Part shown: piece after piece, positions 35,628 through 44,777 of the stretch
How positions within the stretch are numbered: position 1 is the first letter of the stretch
Layout: each line of letters starts with the position of its first letter
From: Brevibacillus sp. DP1.3A
Lineage (GTDB): Bacteria; Bacillota; Bacilli; Brevibacillales; Brevibacillaceae
Direction of reading: 5' to 3'
DNA length: 64,000 bases
NCBI RefSeq assembly: GCF_013284245.2
Contig: NZ_CP085876.1
Location: 1,003,001 to 1,067,000, forward strand
Position numbers and translations under genes: made by a program
The notes under the pieces: model-generated
Told to the model about the DNA's origin: nothing
Seen by the model: the letters and a program-made list of their open reading frames with translations, nothing else
The model's database searches: none

Positions 35628-37139
35628 ATGAAACCATATGCAACCAAAAAGCTGATGATCACAGTAGGAGCTGCTGCTTTGCTCTTATCAAGTCCATTGT
35701 GGTTTACGCAACCACAAGTAACTGTACAAGCCGAGGCAGCCACATTGACGCAACCCCAGTTGAGCAAAGCAGTCCAAAAAACCGTGGACAAGCTGAGCAA
35801 ACACTACCCGGAATTGAAAAACGCGGAAAAAACCATTTCGCGAAACAATCAGATGCGAGATGTCATCCACATCCAATTCCGCATCTTCAGCAACAAGGAG
35901 CGGACGAAGGTATCCCTGTATGCGGATGCCAGAATCGATGTAAACAGCGGTGCACTACTGTCCTTCTCTGCAAGGGATATTCCCGGAAAGAAACCTACTG
36001 CGCGGCCTATGGAAGCGATGGGAAAAGAAAAAGCACAGAATATCCTGAAGGATTTCATCGGTGACGCCATCAAGCAATACCGGATAGAAGAGGTAACAGT
36101 TGATGGTGAGGGCACAGAGGCTATAGCAAACGTACGCTTCGTCCGTGTTGTGAATCAGATTCCGGTCAAAGACGATGGGTACGTAGTGGCGATCAATGGC
36201 GCAGGAAAGCTGGACTATATAAACGCAGGCGAAGCAACAGGATTGCAGATGGACACAAGCAAATTCGCCGCTCCGTCAGGGGTTAAGCAACCCGATGAAA
36301 TCGGCAAGCATTTAGAAGACCTGCTGCACCTCAGCTATGAGCAAAAAGCAAAGGACATTACCGCTGGCTTTCGCCCTGTCTACAGCCCAATTTTCACAGG
36401 CTATTTGGATGCACGATTAGGAGCCGAGGTAGAGTCCGGATGGACCAGGAAAAATAAGTACGGCAAACCAATCACGGTAACACCTGGAAACCAGCGGGTC
36501 TTCGCCAAGACAAATGAGGAGATAGCCACAGCACTCTCTACCTTTATTCCAGTTCCAGAAGGAATTGCGTTTAAAATGACCAAAGGTGCTCTAGTTCTCG
36601 AAGGGGAGAAGGAGTATGATGCCGTGGTTGGCAACAAAAGGTTCTTGGTGAGGACAATGAATGATCAGATAACGTACTTTCATGTACTTGAAAACCCACC
36701 AAAGCAGAAGGTGATTACAGAGGCAACTGCAGAGGAAAAAGCAGTGGCGTTTCTGCAACCGTTTGTACACGCAGAAGTAACGGAGCTGGTACCACAAATG
36801 ATTAACAAAGAAGAAGGCAAGCAAGCGTTTCTATTTTTCCCTGTACACCAAGGTATTAGGGTGGAGGGCCAGACCTATTCGGTAAAAGTTGACATGCATT
36901 CGGGAGACATTGTATCCGCCGGTTTTCCAGAAGCTACTGGTGAATTATCCTATGATGATGCCTCCAATGTCGTAGGGCCCGAGCAAGCCGTACAAGCATT
37001 GCTGACAGCCAATCCGCTTACACTGAGCTATGTATTTCCTTCCACCGACGGACGGTACCAGGCAACACCTGTCCTTGTTTATGAACAGAAAGAAAGAGGC
37101 GGAAAGGTTGACGCAGTTACGGGTCAATCCATTAAGTAG
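35628..37139 (+). CDS. secreted YcdB/YcdC-repeat (PepSY-like) protein
   Basis: 503 residues. N-terminal signal peptide (basic MKPYATKK, hydrophobic core, likely cleaved after a VQAEA region). The mature part carries YcdB/YcdC-type repeats with PepSY-like elements (VSLYADARIDVNSGALLSF, VAINGAGKLDYINAGEATG, VKVDMHSGDIVSAGFPEAT). It is about 40 percent similar by eye to the product of 37690 in the first 100 residues. First gene of a putative sigma-X-like operon. Such proteins are thought to inhibit or sense extracellular proteases; function unproven. Confidence 0.75.
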   Translation: MKPYATKKLMITVGAAALLLSSPLWFTQPQVTVQAEAATLTQPQLSKAVQKTVDKLSKHYPELKNAEKTISRNNQMRDVIHIQFRIFSNKERTKVSLYADARIDVNSGALLSFSARDIPGKKPTARPMEAMGKEKAQNILKDFIGDAIKQYRIEEVTVDGEGTEAIANVRFVRVVNQIPVKDDGYVVAINGAGKLDYINAGEATGLQMDTSKFAAPSGVKQPDEIGKHLEDLLHLSYEQKAKDITAGFRPVYSPIFTGYLDARLGAEVESGWTRKNKYGKPITVTPGNQRVFAKTNEEIATALSTFIPVPEGIAFKMTKGALVLEGEKEYDAVVGNKRFLVRTMNDQITYFHVLENPPKQKVITEATAEEKAVAFLQPFVHAEVTELVPQMINKEEGKQAFLFFPVHQGIRVEGQTYSVKVDMHSGDIVSAGFPEATGELSYDDASNVVGPEQAVQALLTANPLTLSYVFPSTDGRYQATPVLVYEQKERGGKVDAVTGQSIK

Positions 37140-37160
37140 GGAGCAGGGAGAGGAATTCCA

Positions 37161-37706
37161 GTGCAGGACACAATTGATTACGAGTCGCGGATCAAAGCGA
37201 TCTATCGCGAGCACTACCGGGATGTCTATCAATATCTCTACTACTTCACGGGGAAGCGCGAGCATGCGGAGGATTTGACGCAAGAAGTATTTATCCGGGT
37301 CTTGGATGCCTTGGGCAGATACGAGGAGCGTTCCAGTGTGAAGACGTGGATTTTACATATTGCCAAGCATGTCGCCATCGATGATTACCGGAAGAGGCGG
37401 GTGCAAACGTTCTTTGGCATGGAATTGTTAAAAGGGCTGCCTTCTCTTCTAGGGAGGCCGGAAGCGGAGCTGGCTTCCAAGGAAGAGCAGCTGGAAATTG
37501 AGCAGGCCATGCAGAAAATGAAGCCACATCATCGGAATGTACTGATTTTACGCGGTATCAAGGCTTACAGTATCCGGGAAACAGCAGAAATCCTTGGCAC
37601 CAGCGAAGCCAAGGTTCGCGTAGATTTTCACCGGGCCACAAAAGAGCTCAAAAAAGTTTTGCATGTCGACTGGATAGGAGGGTTGGCCAATGAATACTCC
37701 AAATGA
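37161..37706 (+). CDS. ECF RNA polymerase sigma factor, SigX-like
   Basis: 181 residues from GTG 37161 behind GGGAGAGG. Region 2: YQYLYYFTGKREHAEDLTQEVF and VKTWILHIAKHVAIDDYRK. Region 4: MKPHHRNVLILRGIKAYSIRETAEILG. It overlaps the next gene by 17 bp. The operon's TGTAAC-N16-CGAC promoter suggests autoregulation. Confidence 0.9.
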   Translation: MQDTIDYESRIKAIYREHYRDVYQYLYYFTGKREHAEDLTQEVFIRVLDALGRYEERSSVKTWILHIAKHVAIDDYRKRRVQTFFGMELLKGLPSLLGRPEAELASKEEQLEIEQAMQKMKPHHRNVLILRGIKAYSIRETAEILGTSEAKVRVDFHRATKELKKVLHVDWIGGLANEYSK

Positions 37707-39399
37707 TGAGCAATTCTTCGCGGCTCTTCCTCGGGCAAAGGATGCGGAGCCAAGGAGCGAATTCGTAGAAGCGCTGGAAGCAAAGCTGGTGCAACGGGCG
37801 CGGGCAAAAATGAATCGTCCGAATAGAGTCGGCATCAAGCTGGCGACATGGACGGTTTCCGCTGCAACGGTGGCAGCAGCAGTATGGATGATGGGTGTAA
37901 CTCCGGAGTTGTTCACACAATCTCGTTTTGAATCGCAAGCGCAATTGGTTCCCCGCTCCTTCTTATCGACAGAAATAAAAGAAAGCGAGTTAAGCCAAGC
38001 GGCGATCAGAACGCTGGAAAAGCTGTACGAGAAATATCCTCCATTTCGGGAAGCGGAAAAATCGGTCTCTGTAACGAAAGCCCCCCGAGAGGTATACAAC
38101 ATAGATTTTCGCACGTTCAGCAATAAGGAACGAACAGAAGTGTCACTATATGCCAGAGTGAAACTAGACGCCAAAAGCGGGGTCTTGCTTGGATTCGATG
38201 CAGAGAAAATTCCAGGGCAAGAGAAAATCGAGGGAGTGTCTTCCAAGGAGAGAACAGAGCAACAGGCGAAGGCATTCATGGAATCGTTCCTGGGCAAAAA
38301 TATGGAGCAGTATCGGTTCGAACAAGTAGATAAGCAAGAGGGAGCAGATGCCCTTGCGCATGACGCCGTCCGATTGCAACGCTACGTAAATGATGTACAG
38401 GTAGAAGGGGATTCCTATGTGATCGGCATGAACGATGTGGGGCAGATTGGCTACATCAATTCAGGCGATACAACGGGAATTACTCTGGACACCGGGCAGT
38501 TTCAAGGCATAGATGAGTTACCTTCTCCGAAAAAAGCCGAGAGTGGGCTTGCAGAAGTCATGCAGTTGACGTATCAGAGAGTTGGAAAGAAGGATGTGGA
38601 CTACGTCCTTCGCTACGAAGAAAACTTCTCCGGGTATCTTGACGCGCAGACAGGCAAGGAAGTGAAAACCATCTTGTGGGGAGGGGAGTCCTTTAGCGAC
38701 AGTATCGCCGTCAAGCCAGGGGGCAAGAAGGCAATAGCTACGTCGGCAAAAGAGGCTGCGGCTGCCATGGAGTTTTTCGATCAGAAGGTAGAGGGCTATC
38801 CGTTTACGGGGAGCAATGTGCCCGCTTATATGATGGGAGACAACGAACGGGAATACGTTGCCAAAAAAGGTCAGCGAATCATGCAGCTGACTACCGTTGA
38901 TAGTCGGGCGACAGCGTTCAAGATTTCTTATCCTGAGCTGAAAGCAGGTGATACGACACTCACCGTCGCAGAATTGCAGGAGCGTGCGATCTTGTTTTTG
39001 GAGCCGTATTTGGATACGCGGGTGAAGTCTGTTCGAATGCAGGAGCAAATTTACGTGATGGGCAGACAGGTTGAACTGAACTTTGTCCGGGAAGTAAACG
39101 GCGTGTTGATACGGGATCAGTATTATAAGGTCACGTTCGACGGGCAGACAGGAGAAATTATCGGGGCAAGGTTGACATTCCCGCATGAGCAGGAGGCCTT
39201 CCCAGATGCGTCCAAGGTGATTTCAGCGGAAGAGGCGGCGCAGGTTTATCTCCAACATAAACGGCTCAGTCCCCGCTATCTATTCCCGCTTGAAAACAAT
39301 AGGATTCAAGAGCAACCAGTCTTGGTCTATTCGGCAGAGATACTGAAGAGCAATGGGGATGTAGATGCTATTACGGGAGAATGGCTGCCATACGAATAA
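37690..39399 (+). CDS. probable anti-sigma factor with YcdB/YcdC-like extracellular repeats
   Basis: 569 residues. Short cytoplasmic N terminus (about 1-45), one membrane segment (about 46-68, KLATWTVSAATVAAAVWMM), then an extracytoplasmic part paralogous to the product of 35628. Shared runs include FSNKERTxVSLYA and DVGQIGYINSGDTTG. Location directly behind and overlapping the sigma gene, and the topology, suggest anti-sigma function. That is inference, since no zinc-anti-sigma motif is present. Confidence 0.75.
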   Translation: MNTPNDEQFFAALPRAKDAEPRSEFVEALEAKLVQRARAKMNRPNRVGIKLATWTVSAATVAAAVWMMGVTPELFTQSRFESQAQLVPRSFLSTEIKESELSQAAIRTLEKLYEKYPPFREAEKSVSVTKAPREVYNIDFRTFSNKERTEVSLYARVKLDAKSGVLLGFDAEKIPGQEKIEGVSSKERTEQQAKAFMESFLGKNMEQYRFEQVDKQEGADALAHDAVRLQRYVNDVQVEGDSYVIGMNDVGQIGYINSGDTTGITLDTGQFQGIDELPSPKKAESGLAEVMQLTYQRVGKKDVDYVLRYEENFSGYLDAQTGKEVKTILWGGESFSDSIAVKPGGKKAIATSAKEAAAAMEFFDQKVEGYPFTGSNVPAYMMGDNEREYVAKKGQRIMQLTTVDSRATAFKISYPELKAGDTTLTVAELQERAILFLEPYLDTRVKSVRMQEQIYVMGRQVELNFVREVNGVLIRDQYYKVTFDGQTGEIIGARLTFPHEQEAFPDASKVISAEEAAQVYLQHKRLSPRYLFPLENNRIQEQPVLVYSAEILKSNGDVDAITGEWLPYE

Positions 39400-39405
39400 T
39401 GAGAC

Positions 39406-39436
39406 ACACCAGGGGGAGACTCCTGGTGTTTTGTTT
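39406..39436 (+). terminator. terminator of the sigma-X-like operon
   Basis: ACACCAGG (39406-39413) / CCTGGTGT (39422-39429) with TTTTG/TTTT following. Confidence 0.75.
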
Positions 39437-39489
39437 TGCATAATGCCTTCCCAGAAATTGCATAGTAAAGCGTGAGGGGAGGGGCAAAC

Positions 39490-40021
39490 GTGGAAGGATT
39501 CGGAGAAAGCATGCTCGTCATCGGGCGCGTATGTACGATTATTCCTTTATTATTGTTGGTCACTTTGTTCATGGGCAAGCGCTCAATTGGGGAGCTGCCT
39601 GTCTTTGACTTTATCATCATTATTACTTTGGGATCAGTGGCAGGGGCTGACATTGCAGAGCCAGATGTCCGGCATATTTCGATTGCAGTAGCGGTTTTGA
39701 CGTTGGGCATTTTGCAACGGGTCGTATCGCAGTTGTCGGTTGACTGTGCTCAAAAAAGTAGAGCAGCAGGTCGTAACGAAGCAAGATTTAAACATCCAGA
39801 CTTCTTCGGCGGGAATGTCGTTGCCTGTCATTGTGGAAGGCAAGCTATATCCGGATGTGCTATCATACCGGAACCGCGATGAGCAATGGCTTATGCACGA
39901 ATTGAAGAAAAAGGGGATCGCGTCCGAACAAGTCTTTCTCGCAACGATCAATCGCCAAAATGAATGGCAGTTCTCCTTAAAAAACGAAAAAGAACCACAA
40001 GTACCCCCGTTACATCATTAG
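39490..40021 (+). pseudogene. DUF421 (YetF-like) membrane protein, frameshifted
   Basis: From GTG 39490 (GGGAGGGG upstream) the first frame encodes the three-membrane-segment DUF421 start (IGRVCTIIPLLLLVTLFMGK, ELPVFDFIIIITLGSVAGAD, then LTLGILQRVVSQL). It then runs into nonsense-like sequence. The expected cytoplasmic half (KKVEQQVVTKQDLN, SLPVIVEGKLYPDVLSYRNRD, WLMHELKKKGI) continues in the +1 frame to 40021. The shift lies about 39720-39760, near an A6 run. It may be a real mutation or a sequence error; a -1 programmed shift does not fit. Confidence 0.7.
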
Positions 40022-40032
40022 CTATCGAATGG

Positions 40033-40080
40033 AAAAAGGCACAGTCCCTCTGCAAAACCTGCATGAAGTCACTGTGCCTT
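40033..40080 (-). terminator. terminator of the KinB-like gene
   Basis: AAGGCACAGT (40036-40045) / ACTGTGCCTT (40071-40080) stem overlapping the minus-strand stop codon, T-tract on the minus strand at 40037-40033. Confidence 0.8.
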
Positions 40081-41322
40081 ATACGGGAGCATAATGGTGA
40101 ACTTGGTTCCTACTCGTGGTTTGCTTGATACATTGACCGTTCCGCCAATCGCATGAATGACATGATAGGAATACGTCAATCCAAGACCGGTCCCAGTTGT
40201 TTTCGTAGAAAAGTAAATCGTTCCAAGTCGGCTGATCTGTCCTGCATCCATGCCGACACCGTTATCCTTGATGACCAACAGAGCTTTGTTTCGCTCGATG
40301 TGCAAGTCCAGGGAGACTTTTCCGTCCGAAATATCCGAGCACGCCTCGATGGCATTTTTGATGAAATTCACCAACACTTGCTTGAACTCGTCTGGATTGG
40401 CCTTGACGGTCACAGGTCTCTCAAAGTCTTGCAGCGTAAGCTCCACGTTATGCATATTGGCAAAGGGGAGCATTACTTCGCGGATGGCATGCAGATGCTC
40501 GCTCACATTAATGATCTCATGCCGTTCCTTGAGCGGTTTCGAAATCGCAAGGTATTCGGTCAAAATGGCTTCTGTCCGTTGAATTTCATCGAGACTGATG
40601 CGAATGTATTGATCGACTTTTGCCAAATTTTCCGGACATTCCTGTATTAATTTCAAGAAGCCCTTGACAGCTGTCAGTGGATTGCGAACCTCGTGTGCGA
40701 GCGATGCAGCAACATGGCTCATCGTCTGGATTTTTTCGTTTTGCGCGTGGCGGATAAACAGCTCCTTATCCGAAACACATTTGCTGAAAAGCGACATTAA
40801 TAACCAGAGGCCGAAAAAGTTTTGAATAGGAATCACTATGGTGTAGTAAACGAGGTGTTGAGTTACATACGTGGGAAAAAAGTAATAAGTAGTCCCTAAA
40901 GCAACCGTAGAAAAAATCGCACTCGTCATAAAAAGATACAGTGTTTTCCGATAACTGGCTTTGTAGTGTCGATACAAAAAGAGTGACAAGACAAAATTGA
41001 CTGTAAGGATCAGCATGGCAACCCATGTTCCTTCGCCACCTAAGTAGTACCGATAAACCAAGGCTTCAATAAGAAGGAGCAAGGCAATCTCGATTCCGCC
41101 ATAAACCAGTCCGAAAAGAATGATGACATGTCGGATATCAAAAAACATGCCATTCATGACACTCGGGGCGAAGGTCATCGCGAGAAACATGCAGGCTGAG
41201 CTGGTGATGACAAGAAAGGAACGGCTGTAGTTCCTCATTTTGTCACGGTAATAGATGTTGAAAAACACAAACGGGATAATGGCGAAAAACCATTGAAGAA
41301 TAACTTCTTTTAATAGACTCAT
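40069..41322 (-). CDS. sporulation-type sensor histidine kinase, KinB-like
   Basis: 417 residues from ATG 41322. About six membrane segments in residues 5-180 form a 5TMR_LYT-like sensor. HisKA follows with phospho-acceptor His210 (ASLAHEVRNPLTAVKGF) and an HATPase with N-box VNFIKNAIEACSD, G1 IKDNGVGMD and G2 TGTGLGLTYSYH. The architecture matches KinB, which feeds the sporulation phosphorelay. No response regulator gene is adjacent, as usual for orphan phosphorelay kinases. Confidence 0.88.
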   Translation of the reverse strand: MSLLKEVILQWFFAIIPFVFFNIYYRDKMRNYSRSFLVITSSACMFLAMTFAPSVMNGMFFDIRHVIILFGLVYGGIEIALLLLIEALVYRYYLGGEGTWVAMLILTVNFVLSLFLYRHYKASYRKTLYLFMTSAIFSTVALGTTYYFFPTYVTQHLVYYTIVIPIQNFFGLWLLMSLFSKCVSDKELFIRHAQNEKIQTMSHVAASLAHEVRNPLTAVKGFLKLIQECPENLAKVDQYIRISLDEIQRTEAILTEYLAISKPLKERHEIINVSEHLHAIREVMLPFANMHNVELTLQDFERPVTVKANPDEFKQVLVNFIKNAIEACSDISDGKVSLDLHIERNKALLVIKDNGVGMDAGQISRLGTIYFSTKTTGTGLGLTYSYHVIHAIGGTVNVSSKPRVGTKFTIMLPYKAQ

Positions 41323-41455
41323 GTAGCATCCCCATCGCAAATATTTGCTAGGCTTGTATCAATCTACGATAATTCGACAAGACACAACAAAATCCCTCTT
41401 GTTGTTACTGAAGAAACTGGAATATTTATCAAGAAAATTCTTTCGGTAAACCTAG

Positions 41456-41484
41456 TTGACAGATAGGTAATTGCCAGATTATAT
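41456..41484 (+). promoter_or_regulatory. promoter of the SAM-I riboswitch transcript
   Basis: TTGACA (41456-41461), 17-bp spacer, TTATAT (41479-41484), about 40 bp before the aptamer. Between the kinase start (41322) and this promoter I see only AT-rich sequence. Confidence 0.7.
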
Positions 41485-41524
41485 TCTGTATATACTTATA
41501 CAAACGTTTTGAAAATAGAAACTA

Positions 41525-41644
41525 CTCTTATCAAGAGAAGGCTGAGGGAATGGCCCTATGAAGCCCGGCAACCTAGCGCGAGAGATTACGTTCTTTCGAG
41601 CCAAGGTGCTAACTCCAACAGGTAGAATACCTGACAGATAAGAG
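41525..41644 (+). promoter_or_regulatory. SAM-I (S-box) riboswitch aptamer
   Basis: Closing stem P1 CTCTTATC (41525-41532) / GATAAGAG (41637-41644) is perfect. The conserved core includes GAGGGA, GGCCCTATGAAGCCCGGCAA and AAGGTGCTAACTCC in the right order. The right arm AAGAGG (41640-41645) can pair instead with CCTCTT (41668-41673) of the terminator, giving the usual on/off switch: SAM bound means termination. Confidence 0.97.
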
Positions 41645-41667
41645 GCGAGAATCTTGTCGATTTTTGT

Positions 41668-41695
41668 CCTCTTTCTCTGTGAAAGAGGTTTTTTT
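41668..41695 (+). terminator. riboswitch-controlled terminator
   Basis: CCTCTTTC (41668-41675) / GAAAGAGG (41681-41688) followed by seven T. Confidence 0.95.
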
Positions 41696-41711
41696 GCGTA
41701 GCTAACGTGGG

Positions 41712-41909
41712 GAAGAAGCGCATTTCCAGTCTACGCTTCGGCCTCCGCCCCTCAGTGAGTGATGACTGTTCGCTCCGGAAGAAATGGCGGGAGCGCTTCA
41801 AACGTAGAAGGTTCAGGAAGGATTTCATAAGTGAAGCTGAAATTCCCCGCCATTTCTTCCTGCGCTGGGTGGGGCTCCAGAGGCGCTTGGACTGGAAATA
41901 CGCTTCTTC
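41712..41909. repeat. 198-bp foldback element in the riboswitch leader
   Basis: Outer arms of 20 bp, one mismatch (41712-41731 / 41890-41909, GAAGAAGCG...). Inner arms GGAAGAAATGGCGGG (41777-41791) / CCCGCCATTTCTTCC (41846-41860) are perfect. Innermost GCTTCA/TGAAGC encloses a loop with AACGTAGAAGGTTCAGG. No gene inside. It may be a mobile palindromic repeat or a structured RNA. Confidence 0.75.
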
Positions 41910-41911
41910 TA

Positions 41912-41957
41912 CGAAGCTTTTGTTTCCTTTTTGAAAGTGGAATCAAAAGAAGCTTCG
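41912..41957. repeat. imperfect inverted repeat
   Basis: CGAAGCTTTTGTTTCC (41912-41927) is roughly complementary to GGAATCAAAAGAAGCTTCG (41940-41958) with a bulge; lies between two stronger foldbacks. Confidence 0.4.
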
Positions 41958-42010
41958 GTGAATCACTCACAAAACGTTGTAAAGGCTCTTGCTACACACC
42001 AGCTTTTCGT

Positions 42011-42089
42011 TAGCCCTGGCACATGTCTGGAAGGAGACCGCCCGAACGTAGAGAGGATACAGGCGACTGGAAGACATGTGCCAGGGCTA
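42011..42089. repeat. 79-bp foldback element
   Basis: Perfect 18-bp arms TAGCCCTGGCACATGTCT (42011-42028) / 42072-42089. Inner CGCC/GGCG closes a loop with AACGTAGAGAGGATACAGG, similar to the loop motif of the larger foldback upstream. Confidence 0.75.
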
Positions 42090-42163
42090 CCCCAACCGAT
42101 TGAGGGGAAACAAAATTTTTAATCTTGTTATCTGTTTTAAAAAGAAAAAGGGGGAGCATCTCA

Positions 42164-43186
42164 ATGAAAAAGAAACTCGGTCTGATCACATCACTTGTTT
42201 TGGCAGCATCTGTTCTTGTGACGGCATGCGGCAGCGGGGCAACAACGGGAACCGGCAGCACAAACGGCGGTGCTTCGGGAGAGAAGGCAAAGAGAATCGC
42301 ATTGATCATGCGTCAAAACGTTGGGACATTCTCTGCACAATACATCAATGGCGTGAAGACAGAGGTGGAGAAAAACGGCGGCGAGTTGACCGTATTCAAC
42401 GCAGATACCGATCTGGCAAAAATGGCGTCCAACCTCGATGCGGCTGTGAACCAAAAGTTTGATGGTATTCTGATCGACCATGGTACGGCAGAAGCGTTGC
42501 AGCAGGGCACGCAAAAGGCTGTGGATAAAAAAATCCCGGTCGTCCTGTTTGATACAGACATCAACATTCCGGGTGTGCCAGTTGTGGCGCAGGATGACAA
42601 CAAGTTGGCAGAGCTGAGCCTGGAGAAGCTGGCAGCAGATACAAACGGCAAAGGCAACATCGTAAAAATCTGGGTAGCTGGCTTTGCGCCTATGGAAAAA
42701 CGCCAAGTGACGTATGAAGCTTTCCAGAAGAAATACCCGGACTTGAAAGAGATTGCGGCATTCGGATCTGCAACCAACAATACGGCACTCGATACACAAA
42801 CGCAGATGGAAGCGATCTTGAAAAAGTATCCAAACAAAGGCGACATCACAGCAGTGTGGGCGGCTTGGGATGAATTTGCCAAAGGGGCGACACGTGCCAT
42901 CCAGCAAGCAGGGCGTACGGAAATCAAAGTATACTCCATCGATTTGAGCGATGAGGATCTGCAAATGATCCAGGTGGAAAACTCTCCGTGGGCAGCGACG
43001 GCAGCAGTAGATCCATCCAATATCGGACGCATTCATGCTCAAACCGTGTTCCAAAAAATCAAAGGCGAGCAAGTGCCAGACAACGTGAAGCTGAATCCAG
43101 TGCTGGTGAAACAGGAAGACCTGCCGAAGGATAAGAAAGTAACGATGGGCGACCTGTCCCAATACGTACAAGAGTGGGGCAAGTAA
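42164..43186 (+). CDS. sugar-type ABC transporter substrate-binding lipoprotein
   Basis: 340 residues from ATG 42164. Lipobox TAC (VLVTACGSG), then a periplasmic-binding type 4 domain like RbsB (ALIMRQNVGTFSAQYINGV, FDGILIDHGTAEAL, IPVVLFDTDI). First gene of a three-gene importer behind a SAM-I riboswitch. That links it to methionine/SAM metabolism. A thio-sugar such as methylthioribose or another sulfur-metabolite would fit, but the ligand is inferred only from regulation. Confidence 0.88.
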   Translation: MKKKLGLITSLVLAASVLVTACGSGATTGTGSTNGGASGEKAKRIALIMRQNVGTFSAQYINGVKTEVEKNGGELTVFNADTDLAKMASNLDAAVNQKFDGILIDHGTAEALQQGTQKAVDKKIPVVLFDTDINIPGVPVVAQDDNKLAELSLEKLAADTNGKGNIVKIWVAGFAPMEKRQVTYEAFQKKYPDLKEIAAFGSATNNTALDTQTQMEAILKKYPNKGDITAVWAAWDEFAKGATRAIQQAGRTEIKVYSIDLSDEDLQMIQVENSPWAATAAVDPSNIGRIHAQTVFQKIKGEQVPDNVKLNPVLVKQEDLPKDKKVTMGDLSQYVQEWGK

Positions 43187-43202
43187 GAACCAAATTGGCT
43201 TT

Positions 43203-43236
43203 TCCCGTTGATCTGTATCCGTCAACGGGATTTTTC
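43203..43236 (+). terminator. partial terminator between binding-protein and ATPase genes
   Basis: CCCGTTGA (43204-43211) / TCAACGGG (43222-43229) then ATTTTT. It may let the binding protein be made in excess over the membrane subunits. Confidence 0.65.
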
Positions 43237-43285
43237 CTTATAGAGGTAGAGGGTGGATTACGCAGGTAAACAGGAGGTGTGAAAA

Positions 43286-44776
43286 ATGTCCACATTGCAG
43301 ATGAAAGGGATGGCGAAGCAGTTTTCTGGGGTTCCTGCCCTGCGATCCGTCGATTTTGAGGTGCGCGCAGGAGAGGTTCACGCACTCCTCGGTGCCAATG
43401 GTGCGGGAAAGAGTACCCTGATGAAAATTCTCACGGGAGCGTACCAGGCAGATGGCGGTACGATCACCATCGATGGACAGGCCGTGACGATCAACTCGCC
43501 GCAGGACGCCAAAGCACAGGGCATTCAATGTGTCTATCAGGAAGTGGACACCGCCTTGATCCCGTATTTGAGCGTCGCCGAAAACATATTGGCGGGCCAG
43601 CTCGTCCAGTCGAAAACCAAGGGACTGATCAACTGGCAGAGCTTGTACAACGAATCAGAGCAGATTTTAAAAAACTTCGGCTTCTCCATTCCGGTGAGGA
43701 TGCTCGTCGAAGAATGTACGCTGTCGGAAAAGCAATTGATTTTGATTGCACGGGCTACCGTTCAAAAAGCAAAGTATGTCATTTTCGATGAACCGACAGC
43801 GCCGTTGAGCACGAAGGAGAGCGAGCGGCTGTTTCAAATCATTGCGCAGTTGAAAAAAGCTGGAGTCGGGATCATTTATATTTCCCACCGCCTGCCGGAA
43901 ATCTTTGAAATCTGCGATCGGATCACCATCATGCGCGATGGACAGCATGTCGTGACTTCGGACACGGCGAAGACCAACATGGACGAAGTGATCGCGAACA
44001 TGCTGGGCAAAAGCTTCGATGAGGAGTTCCCGAAGCTTGCAGTGCCGATTGGCGAAACGATTTTTGAGGCGTCAGGTGTGGCTGGCGGCAAAGTGCGCGG
44101 AGTCGACGTGAAGGTTCGCGAGGGAGAGATCGTGGGTGTCGTCGGTCTGGTTGGGGCAGGGAAGACTGAGCTCGCCCGATTGCTCTTCGGTGCAGATGAG
44201 GCAAAGGCTGGTGCCATTCGATTGCATGGAACACGTGTCCAACTGCGCTCGCCAAAAGACGCCGTCGATGCAGGGATCGTACTCGTCCCGGAGGAAAGGC
44301 GCAAGGAAGGAATTTTCGTAGAGGAGTCCGTGCAGAACAATCTGTCTGTCGCCTCATTGAAAAAGAAGTCCTGGCTCGGATTTATCAAAAGAGGGGCGGA
44401 AGCGGCCAACGCAAGAGAGCTCGTGCAGCGCCTTGGGGTAAAAACAGCCGATATCAAGCAGCTGGTCGGTTTCCTCAGCGGCGGAAACCAGCAAAAAGTC
44501 GCTATCGGCAAATGGCTGGATACAAACGCTCACCTCTTTATGTTTGACGAGCCGACAAAAGGGGTGGATATCGGAGCGAAAAGCGATATTTACCGTCTGA
44601 TCGGAAATCTCGCCGAGCAGAAAAAGGGTGTCCTGTATTTCTCCTGTGAGTTTCAGGAAGTCATCGGGATCGCAGACCGGATTCTCGTCATGTTCGAGGG
44701 CAAGATCGTGAAGGAATTGAGTCGCGAGGAAGCAACACAAGAGCTGATTATGTATTACGCAAGCGGAGGTGAGTAA
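43286..44776 (+). CDS. sugar ABC transporter ATP-binding protein, RbsA-like
   Basis: 496 residues with two fused ABC domains. The N-terminal one has Walker A GANGAGKST near residue 37 and signature-like TLSEKQLILIARA. The C-terminal one has Walker A GLVGAGKTE near residue 287, signature LSGGNQQKVAIGKWL and FMFDEPTKGVDIGAK. Typical of the carbohydrate-uptake CUT2 family. It overlaps nothing but ends one base before the permease start. Confidence 0.93.
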   Translation: MSTLQMKGMAKQFSGVPALRSVDFEVRAGEVHALLGANGAGKSTLMKILTGAYQADGGTITIDGQAVTINSPQDAKAQGIQCVYQEVDTALIPYLSVAENILAGQLVQSKTKGLINWQSLYNESEQILKNFGFSIPVRMLVEECTLSEKQLILIARATVQKAKYVIFDEPTAPLSTKESERLFQIIAQLKKAGVGIIYISHRLPEIFEICDRITIMRDGQHVVTSDTAKTNMDEVIANMLGKSFDEEFPKLAVPIGETIFEASGVAGGKVRGVDVKVREGEIVGVVGLVGAGKTELARLLFGADEAKAGAIRLHGTRVQLRSPKDAVDAGIVLVPEERRKEGIFVEESVQNNLSVASLKKKSWLGFIKRGAEAANARELVQRLGVKTADIKQLVGFLSGGNQQKVAIGKWLDTNAHLFMFDEPTKGVDIGAKSDIYRLIGNLAEQKKGVLYFSCEFQEVIGIADRILVMFEGKIVKELSREEATQELIMYYASGGE

Positions 44777-44777
44777 C

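Noticed and set aside
39740..40021. Second half of the DUF421 region as a separate gene
   Set aside because: It is the expected continuation of the family domain in another frame, so it is treated as one broken gene.
42191..43225. Long antisense frame over the binding-protein gene
   Set aside because: Shadow of the real gene caused by its codon pattern; no ribosome site, no known motif.
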